NCBI GenBank assembly: GCA_030704615.1
Contig: CM060733.1
Span: forward strand, 9,610,001 to 9,674,000
DNA: 64,000 bases
Direction of reading: 5' to 3'
DNA from: Takakia lepidozioides
Lineage: Eukaryota > Streptophyta > Takakiopsida > Takakiales > Takakiaceae
In this document: one piece after another, positions 23,435 to 32,056 of the stretch
Position numbering within the stretch: the stretch's first letter is position 1
Layout: every line of letters starts with the position of its first letter
The notes under the pieces: model-generated
The model's input: the letters and a program-made list of their open reading frames with translations, nothing else
Told to the model about the DNA's origin: nothing
Database searches by the model: none
Program-made: the position numbers and the translations under genes

Positions 23435-23930
23435 TTATGGCAGTCGCTGTTTTTTTTTTAAATTATTATTTTAATAAATATTTTTGAATTAAAGCGACCG
23501 CCATATTATGGCGGTCGCTGGTTTTTTTAATATATTTAAAATATAGCGACCACCATATTATGGCGGTCTCTGGTTTTTTTTAATATATTTTTAAAATAAA
23601 ACGACCGCCATATTATGGTGGTCACTGGTTATTTTTTATATATTTGTAAAATAAAGCGACCGCCATATTATGGCGGTCGCTTGTTTTTTATATATTTTCA
23701 AAATTATGCGACCGCCAATACGGAGATCGCTATTTTTCCTTTTTAAATTAGACGACCGCCAATGCGACCGCCAATTTTGTTTTTTTATTAAAAAAAATTA
23801 AGCGAACGCCATGTTGGCGGTCGATCTTATTTTTAAAATTCCGAAATATAAAGCGACCGCCAGAATTGGCGGTCGCTTTTATTTTATTATTTTCCAAAAT
23901 GTATTTGTCACCGCCACCGTGTCGGCGACG
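23435..23930. repeat. Array of AGCGACCGCC / GGCGGTCGCT hairpin repeats
   Basis: Eight to nine imperfect palindromes of the form AGCGACCGCCATATTATGGC..GGTCGCT are spaced about 50-57 bases apart in AT-rich spacer (centres near 23507, 23557, 23614, 23669, 23812, 23863 and others). Arms range from perfect (23494-23519) to degenerate (23707, 23751, 23910). Each unit could form a stem of about 12 bp with a 3-base loop. The array lies immediately beyond the 3' end of the pseudogene at 24060-25972 and may mark the end of that decayed element. Confidence 0.85.
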
Positions 23931-24059
23931 TGGCTGCTTAAGTGGCAATATTTTACTTTGTACTTTTTTTTACTAGAATATTCCCAGAACCTGACGTGAC
24001 GGAGGTCCCATTAGCGTCAAGTCTGACGTGACCTAATGCTGACTGATGGACGGACGTGA

Positions 24060-25972
24060 CGCTGATAACCGGGCTTGTAAGGACCACGAACCCAGATCTT
24101 CAAGTCCAAAATCTTCTGCGCAACCTTCTTAATTTGGAGGGGATTCAATCCTTGGAGTTTGCAGACGGCACATTTTGTCAGCTGCGATTGTACACCCTTG
24201 TGTTTTTTTCCATTAATGTCCAGGAGGTTTCCCTTCTCCCACTTTCTGAAAACCTTCTGCCACTTCTCTCAAACATCGTCATCGCAAAGGACCAAAGTCA
24301 TGGCCTCCTTAACGCTAAGCATCTCCAATATAAGTTGTGAGGCTTGCAAAAATTCCTGGTCAACAGGAACAGCATGTCAGGCCAACACACAACGAGTACA
24401 CGCAATTCTGCTGAATGTACAACGGGACATTAAACAAAAATGGAAGTCCGAATGATTACCTTTCACTGAACGGTTTCAGAATTTGAAACGTTATCGTTGA
24501 ATTTCCTGGGCTCCCCCCTCAACTCATAGTACATCCTGGCATGAGCAACTTTCTCCCGGAATGTTGTGTCGAATTTTTGGGCTTTATTTGGGTCGTTCAG
24601 GAGCTTAGATATCTTCAGCAATCGATTATTGCTATCTGACCAGAGGATAATTGATGGTCATTCGGCGTAGTAGTCCCTCTGCTCCCGGTCAGTAATCTCC
24701 TCCACGAGTTCCTGATTTGGAAGTGTTACATCAGCATGGAATTGAACTAGAATGGAGCACGCGCGATCGCGCGTGCTTGCTTATCATGCTATGCATCTCA
24801 TAGAAACAAGTCGTCGATATATCTGATATAATCATCTAGTAAAAGCACGCGCGATCGCGCAAGAATGCTAATGAAGCAACGCATAGAAATATCCGAAAGA
24901 AGATTATCATAGAAGCAGACAAGAATATAAAAGCACGCACGATCGTGCGAGGTAAATGTTGATGTAATATACCTTTGCTGTCATAATTGTGTGCTGGCCT
25001 CCAATGACGAAGAATTTTGAATTGTTAATATCATTTTGATGCCTTGGTTTCATGGCAGACACCTGGGTTGGCACCTGTTCATTCCTCGGCGCCAGATAGA
25101 CGGGATGTTTCGTATCTAGAACTCTCAGTTGGTAGAGACGGGCTTTTCTTTCATCATTGTGATTAATATTCAGCGGACAATACACCATGCTTCTTGGAGC
25201 AAGTTCCATCCTTGAGATGTCAATTGAGATTATGTGGTTGAACCCAAAAGGAAACATGTCTTGGTAGTCATTCTTCAGACTTTGATTTATCGCCTCGCAC
25301 TTCACCTTGTCGAAAATCTCGCCAGCTTTTGGCTTCTTGTTGTCATTCATAAATACAATATCGAGCTCATATTTCTTTTTCTTTTTCCCGGCCGGCGGCT
25401 GCTCCTCATTCTCAGTCTAAGAGGATCCCGCCGTTGACTTCCGTTTCCCTTTACTCTTTGCCCCCTTCGCTGCCGCATCGTTTCGTTGTTTTTTGTTGAT
25501 GTTTCCCTGCGCATGGAGTACATCTTGGAAAATGCTCCAAGCTCGTACGAATCCCTGAGCAATTGGGGCTGCACCACCTTCAGGGAAAGTGAATCCCATC
25601 TTCACAGTTGGTTTCATCATTGCTTTGCGAATGCAACGAGATTCCCAAGAAAAGCCAAACGTCTTTTTCGCTCTACCATCCTCCAAGGTGAAAACCACCA
25701 TCATTAGATTCTCCACGTCGGACTCCATCTCAACATCTTTAACGTAGCCATAATTAAGCTCCTTCACCTCTGCTCCAATCTTGAAGGAAAACTTCAGTTG
25801 GTGGTCAGGGGGTACACCTACAGGATTTCGTCCCCACTCGGAGATCGCCTAGTTAAGAGTATACAAAGTTACGTGGTCTATGCTGAAGTTTGGTGATTTT
25901 GGTGAGATGAAATCCCCATATATCTCCTTGCATACGCCAACCAGGCAATCCGGAGGTATGTTTGACTGGCCA
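24060..25972 (-). pseudogene. Decayed multi-exon gene with a GGQH motif (ParB/Srx-like?)
   Basis: Reverse-strand exon 25972-24973 (after acceptor ttcag) is nearly open over 330 codons, with stops only near 25856 and 25419. It reads IPPDCLVGVCKEIYGDF, then MESDVENLMMVVFTLEDGRA, ending FFVIGGQHTIMTAK at a GTATAT donor. The GGQHTIMTAK stretch recalls the GGxHRxxAA motif of ParB/sulfiredoxin-fold proteins. After a 261-base intron containing three palindromes, exon 24711 onward reads ELVEEITDREQRDYYAE-stop, then KISKLLNDPNKAQKFD. A further exon (24352-24060) reads EFLQASQLILEMLSVKEAMT, later with a stop. The function is unknown. The stops suggest a dead gene, probably cargo of a mobile element or an old viral-type insertion. 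Confidence 0.5.
24757..24948. repeat. Three CGCGATCGCG palindromes spaced exactly 88 bp inside an inferred intron
   Basis: Palindromes GCACGCGCGATCGCGCGTGC (24757-24776, perfect), GCGCGATCGCGC (24849-24860) and GCACGATCGTGC (24937-24948) have centres 88 bases apart. The 88-bp units are degenerate tandem copies (shared CATAGAAA and TAAAAGCACGC blocks). They lie within the inferred intron 24712-24972 of the reverse-strand pseudogene. Confidence 0.85.
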
Positions 25973-26447
25973 CTGAACATGAAACACAACATTATGTTAT
26001 CGGGATTAGAGGATTGAGAGGAAAGGCCGAAATTTGAAACAAAACATAATGTAACGGATATCAGGCCAACATACAAATGTGAATCCCACTTGGAATAAAT
26101 GGAATTGAAAAAAACTAACTTACAATTAAACTGGAATAAGGGACATTCAAATGTGACTACAACATGGAATAAATGGAATCGAATAAATCAAAGTCACAAT
26201 TAAGCTGGAAATCTCAAAAGCTGCAGATCATTTAATTGGTTTCAGAAATCATCAAGAATACTTTATTATTCAACAGTGAAGAACAAAAACAGAGACATCG
26301 TTGGCGTTTAAATGTACTGTCATATATGCCTGCCTAAAAAACTGAGATGAAGGACTATATCATGGTGATTCAGCACACCCCCTGTCAATCTCTTGAAAAC
26401 TTCTCGGGTACCCTGAAAATTATCCTACTGATTATTGTGGGTATTCG

Positions 26448-26906
26448 GTGGAACCACATGGAGATTCTGAACTGGTGGAAGTATACTCCGGTGTGCCCGT
26501 GCATAATCTTTCCATTTCTGATGATTCCGAATGGTCGGAACTTACAGTTGACGTAGGTGTGTATTGTGCCAAAAATGAGGCCAATGCAGCCGACCCGAGT
26601 CTGATGTGGCTAAAGTATCATATTAGTGAGTACTCTGGGGATCCGGGAGTATACCCTGGCGATGAGGGTGTATACTTTGGCGATGAGGGAGTGTACTCTG
26701 GGGATACGGGAGTATGCTCCGGGGATCCGGGTGTATACTCTGGGGAATCCGGTGTATACGCAAGGTACATAGCGCAGAAATCATTTGATTCCGCCGATAC
26801 TTCAGCTACAGGATCTCCGGAAGACCCTCCAGAGTATTGTTTTAGAAAAGAACTTAAAGCTTCTGACCCGGGAGGAACTTCGCAAAAATATCATATTGAT
26901 GAATAA
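26448..26906 (+). CDS. Hypothetical protein with 7-residue GVYSGDx repeats
   Basis: Open frame of about 150 residues, acidic. At 26633-26764 it contains six tandem 21-bp units coding [35 protein letters not shown] and GESGVYA. The flanks ([18 protein letters not shown] and the later [14 protein letters not shown]) are not recognised. The units vary mostly at one residue, so the frame may have been under selection. However, the opposite strand is also partly open here, and the region is full of decayed genes, so reality is uncertain. Confidence 0.3.
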   Translation: MEPHGDSELVEVYSGVPVHNLSISDDSEWSELTVDVGVYCAKNEANAADPSLMWLKYHISEYSGDPGVYPGDEGVYFGDEGVYSGDTGVCSGDPGVYSGESGVYARYIAQKSFDSADTSATGSPEDPPEYCFRKELKASDPGGTSQKYHIDE

Positions 26907-27188
26907 TTGTCCTGATCATCTAATTCAGAAGAGTAGGTGTTAGGCTCCTCCGTGGATGGAATTGTAGAAACTGGAGATGATCGATCATAAACTTGAAGTC
27001 CTTCAGAAGGTCCCGTCATAATAACCGCAGCTCGGCATTCACCTTGTGAGGAGGGTGAAAGCGTTGCCTTGTGTCCGGTATTTTCCACCTCCTTCTCTTC
27101 CTTCATTGAACACGAATCCACCACACTGGAAGAATCATCAAGAACTCGTGCTCAATACAGAATGTACAGAATAAGACACGCGAAGAAT

Positions 27189-27926
27189 GCGCGATCGTGC
27201 GTATTTGGTCCACAGTTTTACCTCCAATAACGTAAAATCCGATTTTAAGCAACAACGAGGTTGCTAAGCATGGCGAACAGAATCCCTATCCATGACTCTG
27301 TTCTTTCTGTCATAGAAGAGTATTCTGACATCTGTTATCCCAAGAAAATTCTTCTGAGGTGTAGGACCTTCAGAACCACGCGCGATCGCGCGTTATTGAA
27401 TTGAGGAACAGATGAACTAATTTCATCCCACTGTGTTAGTATTGTATTGTCTTGTGGACCACACTGAACACCTCCTCCCATCATACATAAAAGCGCAAGG
27501 TTCAATAATTGCATAATCCTTAAAATTGAAAACACTGAGTTTATTGTACTACTAATGAAAGATTTCTTCGACCCTATACAGTTTGGTATTAGCTACTGTT
27601 TGTTAGTGCTCCTGTTGGTGACGACTTGTACCAAATGAAGCACGCGCGATTGCGCGTGCTTCTTCAGACCATTCCCTTGCTGAAAGTGGTTATTGACCTT
27701 GCTCCAAGACCTAACTAAACCATGTTTCGCAATACTATAACTGAAATAAACACGGGCGATCGCGCGAGGTTTCTCTACAGCTTACTAAATCATTAGGAAT
27801 CCCTATTTCGAGAGGCACGTAATGCAGATCTTGGAAATAATGTAGATAACCGAATCGAGCCAAAAACACAGTTCGGTATCCAGAATTGTATATAGTAAAA
27901 TGAGTTCACGCGCGATCGCGCGTGAA
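27189..27926. repeat. Cluster of CGCGATCGCG palindromes
   Basis: Five palindromes occur: GCGCGATCGTGCG (about 27189), ACGCGCGATCGCGCGT (27378-27393, perfect), AGCACGCGCGAT/TGCGCGTGCT (27639-27660, one central mismatch), GGGCGATCGCGCGAGG (about 27754) and TTCACGCGCGA/TCGCGCGTGAA (27905-27926, perfect over 22 bases). The surrounding sequence is AT-rich with short reverse-strand open pieces such as 28108-27975 (GRLRDMYAFLEERLRIRDI), which ends at a possible donor. They may therefore also be intronic. Confidence 0.8.
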
Positions 27927-28134
27927 TGGACTGTGTCATGGTACCTATACTGAGGCCTACACCATAGGCTGCAAAACCTACAGTTGCCAGCTGTACCTAC
28001 GAACCCTAAGAAATCGGAATTCGTGATGTCTCGAATCCGGAGTCGTTCCTCAAGGAAAGCGTACATATCCCGTAATCTTCCACAATTCCCAATCCTTCTA
28101 TCGACCATCCTACCTCTGTAACCCTGGAATCAAT

Positions 28135-28240
28135 CCAAAAATCAAAACAAGCAATCAAAACAATCAAAACAATCAATCATTCGCTCAAACAAGCAAACAA
28201 TCAAACAAGCAATCAATCAAACATGCAACTTCTACTTTCC
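28135..28240. repeat. CAAA/ATCAA simple repeat tract
   Basis: Runs of AATCAAAACAAGC and CAATCAAACAAG in various combinations form a low-complexity tract. Confidence 0.7.
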
Positions 28241-28439
28241 TGCAATCTCTGCAGCCCACGGAAGAATCCCTCATTGCATGCACGAAGAAGACGCGAATTT
28301 TTTTTACCTGTTTGATGCCATTTCAGGCAAGGATCCTCCCTGGAGGGCTGGATGAGCTCTCTCGCTCGGGTGCGCACAACAGCTTCCAGGATAGCTTACT
28401 CTCTTGCTTAGCCCTCCTTTCACTCTGTCACACTCCCCC

Positions 28440-28570
28440 ACACACGGTGAATCGCTCAAACCCACTCACACTCACTCCAACTCACGCTCCCTCAATCTCT
28501 CACTCTCTCGCTTCCTCTATCTCCACCTCTCTGCCTCCCTCGCTCTGTCGCTCTCTCACGCACCTCTTCC
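28440..28570. repeat. CT-rich microsatellite-like tract
   Basis: A pyrimidine-rich run of CTCTC/CACTC units. Such tracts are common in plant 5' leaders, but no supported downstream coding region was found. Confidence 0.6.
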
Positions 28571-29565
28571 CTGAGTCCAAAATTGAGCAGAGCTTCCGCG
28601 TGTCTCAAATGAATGCAAAAGGAGTCTCCTTTCGGTCACTCCTCTTTATATGTCTTACCACCTGTGATCTCAACCGTCGGCGTTATGTCGCATCCGACGG
28701 TTTGTGGCCTCGATGCATGGATGAATGAAAGGCGGAATGTTTGTCCCACCGGTTCGCTAAGGACCCCTAAATTTATGCAGGTACAATCAATGATGCGACA
28801 TGACTGTCAGTAATGAATGGACTCCACTAGTTTGTCCAGAGTGTTACGGCGCGGCAATCCGACGCCTTCATAAAGTGAATTCCCTGGAATGATTGCGAGT
28901 TCCCGTAACGGCGTTCATCCATGAGGGGAGTTGAATCATCCACTAGGGCAGTCATCTCATCCAGTATACGTCTGTTTCATCCGCGTAGGCTTTTATTTCA
29001 TCCAATGATAAATTATTATTCATAGGTTCAATAATGACGTGTCGGGACGTGCATCTGGGATTCGATCAGTCTGACGTTTTCTCCACCTACACCTCATCTA
29101 CGGCCCCACGTTCATTGCGACTACTTAATGTCACCCTGCCATAGATGGCCACCGGCTCATCACAATGGCCTTAAGAGGCGGCCACTTTCGTCGCCGTCTA
29201 TTCCTTCTCTTACATCATTAATTCAACATTGGATTTGCTGCTTCTCTGGTGCTTTGAATGTCAGATTCCAGATCTCGAATCAGTTAGTTATTCGCAGTGG
29301 CCGCAATAACTTATGGACCCCTTAATGTTTGGAGGATTTCAGACTCCTACCTAAATTTCTGCTCTGGATGACACATAATAGCCACTAGATTACACGAAAG
29401 AGCATATCAAGGGCCTGGGGGGTGCACCCCAGCCAACCTGTACCAGCCACGTGCGTGCACAAGAGGGGGTATTTTTAACCCCCCCTCCCCATGTACAACA
29501 TTATACATACATAGGGGAGTAAACAATACCTTAAATATAAGTCTACAGCAAGGGTTTAGCATGAT

Positions 29566-29742
29566 TAAGAGGGTAGCGTAGTGGTAAGGATTATCATTGT
29601 TATGACACTAATCGTGGGTTCAAATCACCATGCAGTCTGGAGTTTTTCGAAAACTTTGAAAATACATATTTCGCTGCAAGGATTTGAACTCGAGGCCACC
29701 TACACACCACGAGTATCTCGATACCACTAGGCTACTCCACGA
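29566..29742. mobile_element. Inverted pair of tRNA-like SINE heads
   Basis: The forward head has an A-box-like TAGCGTAGTGGT (29574-29585) and a B-box-like GGTTCAAATC (29617-29626). A second head on the reverse strand has its B box at 29691-29680 (GAGTTCAAATCC) and its A box at 29734-29723 (TAGCCTAGTGGT). The two converge about 55 bases apart. Neither folds into an obvious complete tRNA with an acceptor stem, so they look like remnants of two SINE-like insertions in opposite orientation. Confidence 0.55.
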
Positions 29743-29807
29743 TTCTTAAAAATAGTGATTAATAGTAATATAGAAGAAAGACAGTTTATTGTGCTTTGTG
29801 TCATCGT

Positions 29808-30265
29808 TGAGATCTCCCAAACCGCGGGGCCCCAGCCCTGGTGTTTGGTACCATTGGAAAGCCCTCATTGAGGAGGGGTGCACCGGCTTGGTCTCATAAT
29901 TTTGGGACTTGCGGTGTGAGAGATATGAATTTTCACGTATTTTTGGTCGTTGAAAACTCGCGAAAAATAGCAAAGTGGGCTTTCTTGCAACAATGAGTGG
30001 CCCTTCATTTGTCTCAACGTGACGGGTGACGGGTTGCGGAAGTTGCCATGGACGACAGCTAAACGGGTCCACAATATCTAAATGTAAATTGGGTTTTATT
30101 TTTTAAATATGATATTAACACAATATTGTTTGTAGGATCCTTGAGATCTTCCAAACTGCGGGGCTTCTAGCCACGAATTTTGGTACCGTTGGAAAGCCCA
30201 AAATGAATAGGGATGCACCAACTTGGTTTCATAAAATTTGGACCTACAGGCCGAGGTCTGTTTTT
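29808..30265. repeat. Pair of direct repeats of about 125 bp
   Basis: Segments 29808-29935 and 30136-30265 are degenerate direct copies sharing TTGAGATCTYCCAAAC, GCGGGG, TTGGTACC.TTGGAAAGCC and GATGCACCR.CTTGGT. I cannot assign an element type. Confidence 0.65.
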
Positions 30266-30269
30266 AAAT

Positions 30270-31360
30270 GAATGTATTTAATATAATATAAAGACATACA
30301 TATACGTATTTGAGATTATTTTTTAATGATTGAAAAGGGGAATATACATACAGAAGGGGGGTGCTTTTTGAAAATTATGAATTTCTGTATATTTACAGGA
30401 GAGGGTTTTATAATCTTCAAAAAGTATGTTCAGAGGGGGTATAAATTATCCAAGGACCCATATACAGGGGGTTTTTTTATTAGCCGGCGAACACACGTGA
30501 TACATACATTTTATAAAGAGTGCAAGCCCCCAGGATCAAGGGCGACATGTGTCAATCCATGACACTCCAAACGCACCTCTGTAATGTGAACACGTCGACC
30601 TCAGACTGTTTCCGTATAAGAGCCTGCCCTGTGCACGCATGTCATTTTTTCCCTCTCAGTTGCTCTGGCTGGCTGATCTTCAGGACTGTCTGTCTTACGT
30701 TCATTCTTCCCTTTGTACTCCTGTCAATATTGAGAACCTCTCCACTTCATCAGGGTTTCTCTTCTGTCTCTCTGCTCCTCTGTTCCCATCCACTATCCGC
30801 AAAGATCTTACCTACACACCCGACCGTTTTATGTACTTTGAATGATCACTCGCACTATAATTGTTTCGTTCATCCATGTTTTCATTTATTCATCCATTTT
30901 CTTTGTTGTCATCCAAAACTCGCTTACCATTATTTATCCGTCCTTTATTTCATCCATCTGAACCACGCGCGAACGCCCGTCAATTTAGTTCTATTTCTGT
31001 TATGGAATCGTAGACAATGTTGTACATTCGGGTCAAAGCTTTAGTAGATCCTTTTATTTTCTACAAATTTTTATTTCGACCAATACAGACCTACATTCTA
31101 CATTCTAATACATAATCTGAGAGTCCGTCTATTTTCAATTCCTAAATCATTATAACTTTAAATGCGGGCGATCGCGCGAGGTTTCTTTTCATCTTCTTCA
31201 TCAGTTTTTTCTAAACAAACTTCAGTAACTTATTGTTTCACTCTTTCTTAGTGTCCATCGATATAGTGCCAAGTTCATTAATCACCAGCATCTCTACTGA
31301 AGGATACACGCGCGATCGCGTGAGGTTCGTCGTTCCAAACTGGTAAAAATATATTCCTCA
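30270..31360. other. AT-rich stretch without a recognised gene
   Basis: It contains one degenerate palindrome (near 30963) and two of the GCGATCGC palindromes followed by GAGGTTTC or GAGGTTCG (31168 and 31307). An acceptor-like ctcttcag lies at 31361-31368, before an open stretch (31399-31677) coding SLGEAIGTPVVWDVVQIQKD, an unrecognised acidic segment that may be an upstream exon of the pseudogene at 32057. Confidence 0.4.
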
Positions 31361-32056
31361 CTCTTCAGGGCTCGAACTCTATCGTCACAACAGCTGTAGT
31401 GTCTTGCGATCCGACACATTCTTCTGTGTCATTGCCATATCCGCATATGGATGCGGACTCTTTGGGAGAAGCAATTGGAACACCTGTCGTTTGGGATGTT
31501 GTGCAAATTCAAAAAGATAGTGGGAGTGACATCAACACCAACAATGAGGATCCTCAGGTCTCGGAGGTGGAATTGACATCTGCGGATGATTCCAATCCAA
31601 AATTCAATGAACAAATTGAATCTGACTTGTCAAGGCCGTCTCCGAATAACGATGTTGCTATGGGTAGAGACAGCTAGAGAAATAAGATGTGTATTCTCCT
31701 TGGAGATGAACAAAGTGCTTTGTAGAGAGCAGAATTCAAGCATGTCATTCTGACGAGGTGATACTTTGTGAGAAAGTTGGAGATCATCACGTCGGGGTGC
31801 TCGTTACAAGGATTTTGAATGGTGGTTCGACCAATCTCATGTGTCTCGTGAACTAGCCATTGACGCAGACTCAGTTGATTGATAGTGGCAGGACATAGTC
31901 ATATGAGCTTGATAGGTTCGTCAATAGTGAGGAACAAACAAATATTGGTCACAACGAGAAAGGTGTGAAAAAAACGGCATACCAGCATTTCAACAGACCA
32001 AAAAAAATCTGAAAAAAGACGTTTCCAAAAAGATAAATACTCGCCTATCTCTGCAG

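Noticed and set aside
23435-23930. CRISPR-like array (regular repeats with variable spacers).
   Set aside because: The repeats are palindromes of varying quality, the spacers are low-complexity AT sequence, the genome is eukaryotic, and there are no cas genes.
29574-29626. Functional tRNA gene on the forward strand.
   Set aside because: A- and B-box-like segments are present, but I could not pair an acceptor stem or anticodon stem properly. The sequence fits a SINE head better.
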